A stretch of 64,000 nt of DNA from Conexibacter woesei DSM 14684 (GCF_000025265.1 NC_013739.1:3534001-3598000); one strand, 5' to 3'. Positions 25,041 through 34,454 are shown, counted from the first letter of the stretch. Notes: generated by a model from the letters alone, not told the origin. Numbers and translations: made by a program.

Positions 25041-26749
25041 GCCCGTTCGCGCCACCGCTGCCGCCCGATCCCGTCGGGCGCTCGCTCCACGTCGAGCTGA
25101 GCGATGGCGTGCGGCTCGCGGTCGACGTCTGGCTGCCGGCCGGGCTGCCCGACGGCGAGCGGATCGGGACGGTGCTGCGCGCGACGCGCTATCACCGCGC
25201 CGACGAAAGCGACGGCGTCACCGCCGAGGCGCGCCGCTGGACCGGCTGGGGCTACGCGCTCGTGCTGGTCGACGCGCGCGGCAGCGGCGCCTCGTTCGGC
25301 TCGCGCGACGCCGAGTTGTCGCGTCGCGAGATCGAGGACTACGGCGAGGTGCTCGATTGGATCGCCCGGCAGCCGTGGTCCAACGGCCGCGCCGGCGCCT
25401 ACGGCCACTCCTACGACGCCGACACCGCCGAGCTGATGGCGTCGCTCGGCAACCCGGTGCTGCGCGCGGTCGCGCCGCTGTTCCCCGACTACGACGTCTA
25501 CGAGGACCTGATGGTGCCGGGCGGCGTGCCCAACCGGCTGATGACGGACAGCTGGCTGCACATGACGCGCGCGCTCGACGGGATCGACGGCGCGCTGGAG
25601 GAGGTCGCCGCGCTCGGCGAGACGATCGCGACCGAGATCGCGCCGGTCAAGCCGGTCGACGGGCCGGACGGGCCGGCGCTGCGCGAGGCCGCGATCCGCG
25701 AGCATCAGGCGAACGCCGACCTGCGCGCGGCGATCGCGCGGACGCCGTTCAAGGACGACGTCGACGGCGGCTGGAGCTGGGCGGCCGCGTCGCCGCAGAC
25801 GTACCGGGAGGCGACCGAGCGCGCCGGCGTGCCGACGATGCCCGTCGCGAGCTGGTTCGACGCCGGTACCGCGGCCGGCACGCTCACGCGCTTCGCGGTG
25901 CTCGACGTGCCGCAGGAGGCGTACGTCGGCGCCTGGAGCCATGGCGCCAAGTACACCTGCGACGCGTTCCGCGCCGAGGACGAGCGCAGTGAGTTCGAGG
26001 AGGCGGAGGTCTACCGCCGCGTGCGCGACTTCTTCGACCGCTACGTGCAGCGCGGCGAGGAGCCGCGCCCCGGCCGCCGGCTGCACTACCTCACGCTCGC
26101 GAGCGGCGAGTGGGCGACGACCGAGACGTGGCCGCCGCGCGGCACCGCGACGACGCGCTGGTACCTCGGCGCCGAGGGCGCGCTGACGCAGGAGCCGCCC
26201 GCGCAGGAGGTGGCGGTCGACGTCTACCGCCCGGACCCGTCCGCGACCGCCGGCGCGAGCAGCCGCTGGGGCACGCAGGTCAGCGGCGGCGGCGCGGTCG
26301 TCTACCCCGACCGCGCGGCGCAGGACGCCCGGCTGCTGGCGTACACGAGCGCCCCGCTGGAGCGTGACGCGCACGTCGCCGGAACCGTCGCGATCGTGCT
26401 GGAGCTGTCCTCCTCGCAGCCCGACGGGACGCTGTTCGCCTATCTGGAGGACGTCGCGCCGAACGGCCGCGTGACCTACCTGACCGAAGGTCAGCTGCTG
26501 CTGTCCCAGCGCGCGCGCAGCTTCGCCCGCGCCGACGCGCGGCCGCTGCAGCCGGGCACGGTCGAGACCGTCCGGATCGAGCTGTTCCCGGTCTCGGCGG
26601 TCGTGCGCGCCGGGCACCGGCTGCGGATCGCGCTCGCCTCCAACGACGCCAGCCACTTCGAGACGGTCCCGGCCGACGGCGAGGTGACGTACGAGGTGCA
26701 CCGCGAACGCGACCGGCCGTCGTGGGTCGAGGTGCCGGTCGCGCCGTGA
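25037..26749 (+). CDS. CocE/NonD-family (S15-like) acyl hydrolase
   Basis: 570 residues. The alpha/beta-hydrolase core has VDARGSGASFGSRD near the oxyanion site and the nucleophile elbow GAYGHSYDAD. The usual GxSxG elbow thus ends in Asp instead of Gly. A WSWAAASPQTYREA cap region and the C-terminal jelly-roll (RWGTQVSGGG to the end, with AGHRLRIALASNDASHFE) follow, as in cocaine esterase and alpha-amino acid ester hydrolases. No signal peptide is visible, so it acts in the cytoplasm. It probably cleaves acyl or peptide-like bonds of imported compounds. The start overlaps the preceding stop. Confidence 0.85.
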   Translation: MSPFAPPLPPDPVGRSLHVELSDGVRLAVDVWLPAGLPDGERIGTVLRATRYHRADESDGVTAEARRWTGWGYALVLVDARGSGASFGSRDAELSRREIEDYGEVLDWIARQPWSNGRAGAYGHSYDADTAELMASLGNPVLRAVAPLFPDYDVYEDLMVPGGVPNRLMTDSWLHMTRALDGIDGALEEVAALGETIATEIAPVKPVDGPDGPALREAAIREHQANADLRAAIARTPFKDDVDGGWSWAAASPQTYREATERAGVPTMPVASWFDAGTAAGTLTRFAVLDVPQEAYVGAWSHGAKYTCDAFRAEDERSEFEEAEVYRRVRDFFDRYVQRGEEPRPGRRLHYLTLASGEWATTETWPPRGTATTRWYLGAEGALTQEPPAQEVAVDVYRPDPSATAGASSRWGTQVSGGGAVVYPDRAAQDARLLAYTSAPLERDAHVAGTVAIVLELSSSQPDGTLFAYLEDVAPNGRVTYLTEGQLLLSQRARSFARADARPLQPGTVETVRIELFPVSAVVRAGHRLRIALASNDASHFETVPADGEVTYEVHRERDRPSWVEVPVAP

Positions 26750-28842
26750 GCGGGACACGCGAACAGCCGCCCGCCGCCGCGCCGCGGCCGCACCGCGAGG
26801 TCGTCGGCGGGATCGCCTACGACGATCCGTGGGCGTGGCTGGAGGAGGAGTCGGAGGAGACGCTCGCGTGGCAGCGCGCGCACGACGCCGCCGCCGTCGC
26901 CGAGCTGCACGGCTGGGGCGGCTTCGAGCCGCTCGCGGACGCGCTCGAACAGGAGCTGGTCGACGGCGGCATGGAGGCGCCGCGGCCGGCCGGCGGGCGC
27001 TGGTTCCACGTCCGCCCGACCGCCGCGGGCACGCGGCTGACGGTCAGCGACGACGTCCGCGGGGGAGGGGAGCGCGTGCTGCTCGACACCGCCGCGCTCG
27101 ACGATCCGCGCGGGCCGGCGTCGCTCGACTGGCACTGGCCGGCGCCCGACGGCGACCACGTCGCCTTCGGCCTCTCATACGGCGGCGACGAGCAGAGCGT
27201 GCTGCACGTCGTAGAGGTCGCGAGCGGCCGCGTGCTCGAGGACCGCATCCCGTTCTGCTCCAACGCGACCGTCGCGTGGCTGCCCGACGGACGCTCGTTC
27301 TACTACAACGGCGGCCTCGCGCCCGACTTCGAGGACGCCGAGAAGCACCTCTTCCTGCACCGCCTCGGCGACCGCGAGCGGTCCGCGCCGGAGCCGGTCG
27401 AGGTGCGCGACCCGTACTGCGTCTTCCCGCAGGTCTCGCCCGACGGCCGCCACCTCGCCGCGATCACGAGCGAGCTGGACCTGCGGCCCGACTTCGTGCG
27501 CGAGCTGCCCGACGGCGAGTGGCGCGCGTTCCTGGAGGGCTTCGACGGTACCGGCTTCGGCTTCTTCGACGGCGGCGACTACGTCTGCGTCTCGACGTTC
27601 GGCGCGCCGAGAGGCCGGCTCGTGCGGATCCCGGTCGCGACGCCGCGCGCGCCCGCGACGTGGGTCGAGCTGGTCGCCGAGTCGCCCGACGTCGTGCTCA
27701 AGACGGTCGCGCGCGCGGGCGACCGGCTCGTGCTGACCCAGTACCGCGACACCTACGCAGAGGTGCGCGTGCTCGAACGCGACGGGCATCCCGTCGTGGA
27801 CGTCGAGCTGCCCGGCCGCGGCGCGGTCCTGCAGCGGATGTTCGGCTTCTTCCAGGAGCCGCCGCCGCAGGTCGGCGAGAACGTCTTCGCGGCGCCCGGC
27901 GAGTTCACGTTCGTCTTCTCGACGCTGACGTGCTCGCCGGCGCTCTACCGCTACGAGATCGACGCGCGCCGGCTGGAACAGCTGACCGCGCCGCGGCGGA
28001 CCGGCGAGGAGCTGGTCGTCGAGGACCTCGAAGGGCGCGCGCAGGACGGCGCCCCGGTCCGTTACCGGCTCGTGCGCCGCCGCGACGCCAACCCGGCGCT
28101 GCCGCGCCCGACGGTCATGTTCGTCTACGGCGGCTGGAACATCTCGACGGTCCCGGCGTACATGGGCGCGTTCGCGACGGTGGTCGACGCCGGCGGCGTG
28201 TTCGTGCTCGCCCACCTGCGCGGCGGCGGCGAGTTCGGCGACCGCTTCTGGCACGGCGGGCGGCTCGCCGACAAGCAGCGCACGTTCGACGACACCTACG
28301 CGGTCGCGGAGTCGCTGATCGCCGAGCGCCGCACGACGCCCGAGCTGCTCGCGCTCGTCGGCGGCTCCAACGGCGGCCTCGGCACCGGCGTCGCGCTGAC
28401 GCAGCGGCCCGAGCTGTTCGGCGCCGTCGCCAGCCTCGTGCCGCTGTACGACATGCTCAAGTTCGACCGCGACCCGTACACGGCGTCGTGCACGGTCGAA
28501 TACGGCGATCCGCGCACGCCAGCGGACGCGCGCTGGCTGCACGCCTACTCGCCCGTCCACAACGTGCGCGAGGCGGCGTACCCGGCGACGCTGATCGTCG
28601 CCGGCGCCAACGACATGCGCTGCTGGCCGTGGCACGCGCGCAAGCTCGCGGCCGCGCTGCTCGCCGCCGACCGCGGCGGCCGGCCGATCCTGCTGCGCGT
28701 CTCAGAGCAGGGCGGCCACGTCAGCGTCCGCGGGCAGGCGGCCGAGTGGCTCGGCTTCGTGATGCGCGAGCTGGGGCTCGCGCCCGCATCCGCAGCACCC
28801 GCAGCACCCCAGTCCGGTGACCAAAGGAGTCTCCATGAATGA
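26746..28842 (+). CDS. S9A prolyl oligopeptidase family serine peptidase
   Basis: 698 residues from GTG 26746 (GTGA overlap). It opens with a typical DPWAWLEEESEETLAWQRAH segment, then a seven-bladed propeller (about 75-410), then the hydrolase domain. The catalytic Ser is in LVGGSNGGLGTGVALTQRP, the Asp in AGANDMRCWPWHA and the His in EQGGHVSVRG. These peptidases cleave short peptides after proline or related residues in the cytoplasm. It is one of two different S9 enzymes in the operon, flanking the peptide-binding lipoprotein gene, which suggests peptides rather than sugars are imported. Confidence 0.9.
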   Translation: MSGTREQPPAAAPRPHREVVGGIAYDDPWAWLEEESEETLAWQRAHDAAAVAELHGWGGFEPLADALEQELVDGGMEAPRPAGGRWFHVRPTAAGTRLTVSDDVRGGGERVLLDTAALDDPRGPASLDWHWPAPDGDHVAFGLSYGGDEQSVLHVVEVASGRVLEDRIPFCSNATVAWLPDGRSFYYNGGLAPDFEDAEKHLFLHRLGDRERSAPEPVEVRDPYCVFPQVSPDGRHLAAITSELDLRPDFVRELPDGEWRAFLEGFDGTGFGFFDGGDYVCVSTFGAPRGRLVRIPVATPRAPATWVELVAESPDVVLKTVARAGDRLVLTQYRDTYAEVRVLERDGHPVVDVELPGRGAVLQRMFGFFQEPPPQVGENVFAAPGEFTFVFSTLTCSPALYRYEIDARRLEQLTAPRRTGEELVVEDLEGRAQDGAPVRYRLVRRRDANPALPRPTVMFVYGGWNISTVPAYMGAFATVVDAGGVFVLAHLRGGGEFGDRFWHGGRLADKQRTFDDTYAVAESLIAERRTTPELLALVGGSNGGLGTGVALTQRPELFGAVASLVPLYDMLKFDRDPYTASCTVEYGDPRTPADARWLHAYSPVHNVREAAYPATLIVAGANDMRCWPWHARKLAAALLAADRGGRPILLRVSEQGGHVSVRGQAAEWLGFVMRELGLAPASAAPAAPQSGDQRSLHE

Positions 28843-30514
28843 GATCGTGCGCGCCGAGATGACCCGGCGCGAGGCGCTGCGGCGCCTCGGCGTCGGCGGC
28901 GCCGTGCTGACGCTGCCCGCGCTGCTGGCCGCGTGCGGCTCCGGCGGCTCCGGCTCGACGTCGGCGTCGGGCGGGACGAGAGCGAGCGGCAGCGTCGCCG
29001 GCGCAGGCACCGACGCGGAGATCGACCACGTCACGTGGTCGCTCGGTGGCACCCCGCCGACGCTCGACATCGCGACCGGCAACCTCACCGTCGGCGAGAT
29101 GGTGATGGCGCTCGGGATGGAGACGCTGATGGGCCTCGACGACAGACTGCGGCTCAAGCCGGTGCTGGCCGAGTCCTCCGAGGAGCCCGACCCGCGCACC
29201 TACGTCTACAGACTGCGCGAGGGCGTCAGATTCTGGGACGGCTCGCCGCTGACGGTCGACGACGTCGTCTGGTCGCTGCGGCGGCACATGGACCCGAAGG
29301 TCAGCTCGCAGATCTCGACGTACTTCACCCATGTGCGCTCGATAGAGGCGACCGGGCCGCGCGAGGTGACGGTGCGGATGAAGCAGCCGGACCCGCTGTT
29401 CCCGTACGCCCACGTCCACATCTTCATCATGCCGAAGGCGTTCGGCGAGAGACTTGGCAAGAAGCTCGGCGCGCCGGCCGCGACCGTCAGCGTGATGGGA
29501 ACCGGGCCGTACAGAATCACGTCGTTCACCGGTGACAACGAGATCGTCGTCGAGCGCAACGACGACTACTGGGGTGAGCGCCAGCGCGTGCGCAGAGCGT
29601 CACTGAAGTTCATCGGCGACCCGCGCACGAACCTGCTCGCGATGCGCTCCGGCGAGATCGACGGGATGTTCGAGTTCGCGATCAGCACGGCGAGAGAGTG
29701 GGACCGGCTGCCGGATGCGAGAACCGAGTGGGCGCCGGGGATGAGCGTCGTGCTGCTCTCGTTCGACCTCTCGCAGGCGCCGTGGAACGACGTCCACGTG
29801 CGCAGAGCGGTCGCTCATGCGGCCGACCGCGCCGGCTACGTGCGCGCGTTCCTCGGCGGGCACGGCGAGCCGGCGACGACGATCCCCGCGCCGCTCCAGT
29901 GGGGCGACGTGGCGACGCCGGACGAGGTCAGAGCGATCTACGCGAGGCTGCCCGCCTACGCGTACGACCTCGAGGCCGCGAAGGCCGAGCTGGCGAAGTC
30001 CCAGCACCCGGACGGCTTCACCGCCGACGTCGTGTTCCCCAACTCGGCCGCCCCGGCCGGCCGCGCGCTCGTGAGCCTGTCCGAGACGCTCAAGCAGCTC
30101 GGCATCACGCTCAACGTCCGCGAGGTGCCGCAGAACACGTGGCTGGCGAAGCTGTACGCGCACAAGGACCTTGGGCTCCAGTACCTGCGGCTGTCGCCCG
30201 ACTACGTCGACCCGTCGAACTTCCCGGGCGCGCTGCTGCCGAGCGCGAACGCGGTCCCGAACAACTTCAACCTCGCGAACTTCAGAGACCCCGAGGTCGA
30301 CCGCCTGCTCGCGCAGCAGAGCAGGACGACCGACGCCGCGGCGCGAACGCAGGCGCTGACGCGGGTGCTGCAGATAGCCGGCGAGCAGCTGCCCTATCTG
30401 CCGCTGTGGTGGGAGAGCGTGCCGATGGGTCTCGCCGACAGATTCGTCTACGAGGGCTTCAACCCGATCTACTACGCGGAGAACTGGCTCGGCAAGCTGC
30501 GCGTGCGCGCATGA
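28835..30514 (+). CDS. Peptide-binding lipoprotein, family 5 ABC substrate-binding protein
   Basis: 559 residues from ATG 28835, with AAAGGAG upstream. The N-terminus has a twin-arginine-like TRREALRRLG, a hydrophobic stretch and a lipobox (LLAAC), so it is probably a Tat- or Sec-exported lipoprotein. The mature part shows the DppA/OppA pattern: LRLKPVLAESSEEPDPRTYVY, LREGVRFWDGSPLTVDDVVWS and GTGPYRITSF. It delivers substrate to the DppBC-like pore. Its start overlaps the end of the previous gene by 8 bp. Thirteen AGA and two AGG arginine codons occur, all after the signal region, where the arginines are CGN. Confidence 0.93.
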   Translation: MNEIVRAEMTRREALRRLGVGGAVLTLPALLAACGSGGSGSTSASGGTRASGSVAGAGTDAEIDHVTWSLGGTPPTLDIATGNLTVGEMVMALGMETLMGLDDRLRLKPVLAESSEEPDPRTYVYRLREGVRFWDGSPLTVDDVVWSLRRHMDPKVSSQISTYFTHVRSIEATGPREVTVRMKQPDPLFPYAHVHIFIMPKAFGERLGKKLGAPAATVSVMGTGPYRITSFTGDNEIVVERNDDYWGERQRVRRASLKFIGDPRTNLLAMRSGEIDGMFEFAISTAREWDRLPDARTEWAPGMSVVLLSFDLSQAPWNDVHVRRAVAHAADRAGYVRAFLGGHGEPATTIPAPLQWGDVATPDEVRAIYARLPAYAYDLEAAKAELAKSQHPDGFTADVVFPNSAAPAGRALVSLSETLKQLGITLNVREVPQNTWLAKLYAHKDLGLQYLRLSPDYVDPSNFPGALLPSANAVPNNFNLANFRDPEVDRLLAQQSRTTDAAARTQALTRVLQIAGEQLPYLPLWWESVPMGLADRFVYEGFNPIYYAENWLGKLRVRA

Positions 30515-32661
30515 GCGGGTTGCTGCGGGCGCCGCGCGACGTCGAGGTCTCGCCCGACGGCCGCCGCGTCGCGTTCGCGCTCGGGTCGCAGGTCTGGCTC
30601 GGCGAGGTCGGCGGCGCGCCGCCGTGCGCGGTCGCCGACGGGCCGGGCCGCGCCGCGCTGCCGCGCTTCTCGCCCGACGGCACGCGGCTGGCGTTCCTCG
30701 CCGACCGCGAGCGGCCGGGGATGGCAGGCGTGCACGTGCTGGATGTGGAGGCGGCGCTCGGCGGCGCGGGCGCGGGTGGCGGCGGCGCGGCACGCGGCGC
30801 GGCCGACAGCGCCGCCGCGGCCGGCCGCGGCGGCGGCGCGGCGCTCGGCGGCGCGGGAGCGGCTGCTCCGCGCGCGGTCGGTGACCTCGCCGCCTCCGTC
30901 GAGCAGCTGCGCTGGTCGCGCGACGGAACGCGGCTGCTCGTGCTCGCCGCCGACCCCGGCTCCGACCGCGCGGGCGCGCACGGCGCGACGCGGATCGCCG
31001 GCGGCGGGGAGGGGGAGGGACCGCTCGTGCTGCGGCCGCGGGCGGCGTGGCGGCGGCTGTGGCTGCTCGACGCGTCGGACGGCGCGGGCGCCGCCGCGCA
31101 CGAGGCCGGGCCGGACGGGCTGACCGTCTGGGAGGTCGGCTGGGCGGGCGCCGGCGCGGCGGTCGCGATCGTCTCCGAGGACCCGTCCGAGAGCGGCTGG
31201 TACGGCGCGCGCGTCGCGCTGCTCGACCTCGACGCGCGAACGGCGCGGCTCGTGCACGAGCCCGCCTGGCAACTCCAGTCGCCGGTCATCTCGCCGGACG
31301 GCCGACGCGTCGCGTTCGTCGAGGGGATCGCCAGCGACCGGACCGAGGTCGCCGGCAGCGCCCGCGTTCTCGACCTCGCCTCCGGCGCCGTCGGCGACCC
31401 CGCGCCCGACCACGATCTGACCGCGCTGCGCTGGCTCGACGACGGCGACCTGCTCGGCGCCGGCCCGCGCGGGCTGGAGACGACGTGCGTGCGGATCGAC
31501 GCCGCGCCGGGCGGCGCGGTGCGGGAGCTGTGGCGCGGCCCGGCGACGATCGGCGCCGCGGACGCGATGGCGGTCGGCGCCAGCGCCGACGGCCGCGTGA
31601 TCGCCGCCGTCGTCGACGGTCCCGGCATGCCACCGGAGGTCGCGCTGCTGGAGGGGGCCGCACCCGCCGCCGCACCGCCCGCCGCCGCACCGCCCGCCGC
31701 CACGCCGCCCGCCGCCGCACCGCCCGCACCCGCCGCCGCACCGCCCGCCGCCGCACCGCCCGCACCCGCCGCCGCACCGCCCGCCGCACCCGCATGGCGC
31801 CCGCTCACCTCCCTCAACGCGACGCTTGCCGAGCAGCCCGCCCCACCGGCGCGGCGGTTCGCGTGGCGCGGGCGCGACGGGCTGGCGATCGAGGGGATCC
31901 TGCTGCTGCCGCCGGGCGCGGCACCGCCGGCCGGCGCGGAGCCGCACGCGCACGGGCGCACGCAGCCGCTGCCGCTCGTCGTGCTCGTCCACGGCGGCCC
32001 GGCGAACGCGTGGACGTTCTCCTCCGGCACCGCACCGCTGGCGCTCGGGGTGCCGCTCGCGTCCGCCGGCTACGCGGTCCTGATGCCGAACCCGCGCGGC
32101 AGCACCGGACGCGGCCAGAGATTCGCGCGCGCGAACGTCGGCGATCTCGGCGGTGCCGACCTGCAGGACGTGCTCGCCGGGGTCGACACGCTCGTCGCGG
32201 CCGGCATCGCCGACCGCGCGCGCGTCGGGATCGCCGGCAAGTCCTACGGCGGCTTCATGGCCGCGTGGGCCGCGGTCCGCTCCGGCGCGTTCGCGGCCGC
32301 CGTCCCGATCGCGTGCGTGTCGGACTGGCTCAGCTTCCACACGACGACGAACATCGGCCGCTTCGACGAGCTGTACCTCGCCGGCGACCCGTACGACCCT
32401 GCCGGCCCGTACGCCGCCCGCTCGCCGGTCGTCCACGCGCGCGGCTGCACGACGCCGACGCTGATCCTGCACGGCGCCGAGGACCTCTGCACGCCCGTCG
32501 GCCAGGCGCACGAGCTGTACGGCGCGCTCGCCGACGCCGGCTGCGAGACCGAGCTGGTCGTCTATCCGCGCGCCGGCCACGGCTGGACCGAGCCCGAGCA
32601 GCTGCTCGACACGCACGCCCGCGTGCGCGGGTGGTTCGACCGGCACCTTCGACACGCGTAG
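30511..32661 (+). CDS. S9C-type acylaminoacyl-peptidase-like serine peptidase
   Basis: 716 residues from ATG 30511 (ATGA overlap). WD40-like propeller repeats (VSPDGRRVAFALG, FSPDGTRLAFLAD, WSRDGTRLLVLA, ISPDGRRVAFVEG) are followed by the hydrolase domain. The catalytic Ser is in IAGKSYGGFMAAW, the Asp in HGAEDLCTP and the His in RAGHGWTEPE. Two Ala/Gly and Ala/Pro-rich insertions (near residues 90-125 and 383-428) break up the propeller. The enzyme probably removes blocked or N-acylated residues from imported peptides. It is the last gene of the operon. Confidence 0.9.
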   Translation: MSGLLRAPRDVEVSPDGRRVAFALGSQVWLGEVGGAPPCAVADGPGRAALPRFSPDGTRLAFLADRERPGMAGVHVLDVEAALGGAGAGGGGAARGAADSAAAAGRGGGAALGGAGAAAPRAVGDLAASVEQLRWSRDGTRLLVLAADPGSDRAGAHGATRIAGGGEGEGPLVLRPRAAWRRLWLLDASDGAGAAAHEAGPDGLTVWEVGWAGAGAAVAIVSEDPSESGWYGARVALLDLDARTARLVHEPAWQLQSPVISPDGRRVAFVEGIASDRTEVAGSARVLDLASGAVGDPAPDHDLTALRWLDDGDLLGAGPRGLETTCVRIDAAPGGAVRELWRGPATIGAADAMAVGASADGRVIAAVVDGPGMPPEVALLEGAAPAAAPPAAAPPAATPPAAAPPAPAAAPPAAAPPAPAAAPPAAPAWRPLTSLNATLAEQPAPPARRFAWRGRDGLAIEGILLLPPGAAPPAGAEPHAHGRTQPLPLVVLVHGGPANAWTFSSGTAPLALGVPLASAGYAVLMPNPRGSTGRGQRFARANVGDLGGADLQDVLAGVDTLVAAGIADRARVGIAGKSYGGFMAAWAAVRSGAFAAAVPIACVSDWLSFHTTTNIGRFDELYLAGDPYDPAGPYAARSPVVHARGCTTPTLILHGAEDLCTPVGQAHELYGALADAGCETELVVYPRAGHGWTEPEQLLDTHARVRGWFDRHLRHA
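31657..31794 (+). repeat. In-frame Ala/Pro tandem repeat within the S9 peptidase
   Basis: A run of near-identical codons builds repeated AAPPA units of about 45 residues between the last propeller blade and the hydrolase domain. It keeps the frame and is likely a flexible linker that grew by slippage in very GC-rich DNA. Similar tracts occur in the acetolactate synthase and GntR genes of this window. Confidence 0.8.
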
Positions 32662-32731
32662 GAGGACGGCTCGCAGGAACGCGACGTTCGTCGCAGCTTC
32701 GCGACCGCCGCCCGCATCTAGCGTCAGGCGC

Positions 32732-34201
32732 ATGCACTTCCCCCGACACCTCACCGCGGCGCTCGCCGCCGGCGCCGTGCTCGCGGCGACGGCGGCCGCA
32801 GCGCCGGCCGGCGCCGGCGCAGCGACGCCGCCCGCCTGCCCGGCAGGCGCCAGATGCGGGACCGTGACGGTCCCGCTCGACCGCGCGACCCCGTCGCTCG
32901 GCACGACCACCGTCGGCTACGCGCTGATCCCGCGGCGCGACCAGAGCAGACCGGCCGCCGGCACGATCGTCCCCAACCCGGGCGGCCCCGGTGCGGCGAC
33001 CGAGCCGGCGAAGGCGATGGAGAAGCTCTTCAGACCGCTGCGCGACGACCACGACCTGCTGCTGATCGACCCGCGCGGCGTCGGCCGCTCGGGCCGCCTC
33101 ACGTGCACGCTGCCGGGCAACCTCGCGGACCTCGGCCCGCTCGCGACCCAGAACGCGGTCGGCGTCTGCGGCAGATCACTCGGCCAGCGCGCCGGCGCGT
33201 ACGGCTCGGCGACGATCGCCGACGACTTCGACGACGTCCGCGCCGCGCTCGGGATCGAGAGACTCGACCTCGTCGGCGAGTCGTACGGCTCGTTCCTGTT
33301 CGCCGTCTACGCCCGCCGCCACCCGGAGCGCGTCTCCTCGCTCGTGCTCGCCGGCGCCTACCCGATCGCGTTCGACACATTCGGCCGCGACCGCGCCGCC
33401 GCGCTGCGGCGCGCGCTGCGCGTCGTCTGCGCGCGCAGCAGAGGCGCGTGCAGCGGCCGCAGAGTGCTCGCCGACCTCGGCACGATCGCCCGCGCGCTGA
33501 AGGCGAGACCGGTGACGATCAGAGTCGAGGGTCACAGACTGCGGATCGACGAGGAGGCGCTCGCGCTGACGGCGTACACCGCCGCGCTCGGACCGGAGCT
33601 GTACTCGTCACTGCCGAAGGTGCTGCGGCTCGCGACGCAGGGGAGAGCGGAGCCGCTGCTGCAGCTGATCGTTTCCGTCAAGCAGCTCTACCGCGGCCTG
33701 TACGCCGAGGACGGCCAGGTCAACCTCGCGCTCAACAGCGCGACCTCGTGCCGCGACTACCCGGTCGCGTACGACAGATCGGCGCCGGTCGCCGAGCGGC
33801 GCGCGCAGTACCGCGCCGCGCTGAAGCGCGCCGGCCGCGCCGCGTTCGCGCCATTCACGCCCGAGGCGTGGATCGGCGCCTTCGGCGACGGCGGCGACAG
33901 CTGCATCGCGTGGCCCGACGTCAAGCTCGGCGACGACGCGACCGCGGGCGCCGTGCGTCCGGCCGTCCCGACGCTCGCGATCGACGGCGAGCTGGACACG
34001 AACACGCCGAGCAGCGCCGCCCGCGCCGCCGCCAAGCAGTTCGCCGGCGGGCAGTTCGTGGAGGTGCCGAACGTCGCGCACACGCCGACGTCGGACCCGA
34101 CCGGCTGCGCGCAGAGCATCATCAGTCGCTTCATCCGCACCCATGCGGTCGGCGACACGCGTTGCCTGAAGCGGATCCCGCCGCTGCCCGTCGCACGCTG
34201 A
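32732..34201 (+). CDS. Secreted alpha/beta hydrolase, tripeptidyl-aminopeptidase (TAP) type
   Basis: 489 residues from ATG 32732 with a clear signal peptide (about 31 residues, ending AGAGA). The hydrolase core contains NPGGPGAATEPAKAME, IDPRGVGRSG and the nucleophile VGESYGSFLFAVYA. A C-terminal TAP-like domain brings Asp (AIDGELDTNTP) and His (VPNVAHTPTSDPTGC). Streptomyces SlpD/TAP relatives are secreted peptidases that trim tripeptides outside the cell. It may supply short peptides to the importer encoded upstream, although it is a separate unit. Arginines in the mature part are often AGA. Confidence 0.88.
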   Translation: MHFPRHLTAALAAGAVLAATAAAAPAGAGAATPPACPAGARCGTVTVPLDRATPSLGTTTVGYALIPRRDQSRPAAGTIVPNPGGPGAATEPAKAMEKLFRPLRDDHDLLLIDPRGVGRSGRLTCTLPGNLADLGPLATQNAVGVCGRSLGQRAGAYGSATIADDFDDVRAALGIERLDLVGESYGSFLFAVYARRHPERVSSLVLAGAYPIAFDTFGRDRAAALRRALRVVCARSRGACSGRRVLADLGTIARALKARPVTIRVEGHRLRIDEEALALTAYTAALGPELYSSLPKVLRLATQGRAEPLLQLIVSVKQLYRGLYAEDGQVNLALNSATSCRDYPVAYDRSAPVAERRAQYRAALKRAGRAAFAPFTPEAWIGAFGDGGDSCIAWPDVKLGDDATAGAVRPAVPTLAIDGELDTNTPSSAARAAAKQFAGGQFVEVPNVAHTPTSDPTGCAQSIISRFIRTHAVGDTRCLKRIPPLPVAR

Positions 34202-34215
34202 CGCGGCGAGACGTT

Positions 34216-34249
34216 CGACAGTCGTCGCGCCGACGCGCGACGGCTGTCG
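34216..34249 (+). terminator. Hairpin terminator after the secreted hydrolase
   Basis: A 14-bp stem with one G-T mismatch (34216-34229 with 34236-34249) and a 6-nt loop begins 15 bp after the stop codon. It separates this gene from the acetolactate synthase promoter. Confidence 0.75.
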
Positions 34250-34286
34250 GGCGACGGGCCGCGAAACGCGCGGTACAGTGACCGTC

Positions 34287-34349
34287 ATGCCCGATCGCGA
34301 CCGCATGCCGCAGCTCCTCCTCGCGATCTCGCTCGTCATTCCCCGCTAG
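34287..34349 (+). CDS. Branched-chain amino acid leader peptide before acetolactate synthase
   Basis: A 20-residue frame starting at ATG 34287 ends in MPQLLLAISLVIPR. It thus packs three Leu in a row, then Ile, Leu, Val and Ile just before the stop. That composition is diagnostic of ilv/leu attenuation leaders. A -10-like TACAGT (34274-34279) lies 7 nt upstream, so the transcript probably starts at the ATG itself; an in-frame GTG at 34278 overlaps the -10. Low charged Leu, Ile or Val tRNA would stall ribosomes here. Confidence 0.8.
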   Translation: MPDRDRMPQLLLAISLVIPR

Positions 34350-34364
34350 GGGATCGGTTTCGCA

Positions 34365-34379
34365 GCGCCGGAACGGCGC
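34365..34379 (+). promoter_or_regulatory. Candidate attenuator hairpin downstream of the leader peptide
   Basis: GCGCCG-GAA-CGGCGC forms a perfect 6-bp stem 15 nt after the leader stop codon and about 75 nt before the acetolactate synthase start. It could be the terminator or part of a competing set of structures. I cannot fold the full leader, so the alternative antiterminator is not identified. Confidence 0.5.
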
Positions 34380-34454
34380 CTCACCTCCAGGCTCTCGCGC
34401 CGCCGCCACGCGCACGGCGCGCCCGACTTGCGACGAAAGCGAAACGGAACCGCG

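Noticed and set aside
28835-30514. AGA-rich genes as recent horizontal acquisitions
   Set aside because: The bias changes within single genes at signal-peptide and membrane boundaries, and the rest of each gene matches the host composition.
31657-31794. Repeat array resembling CRISPR or a minisatellite
   Set aside because: The repeats are in frame within the S9 peptidase, lack spacers and encode an Ala/Pro linker.
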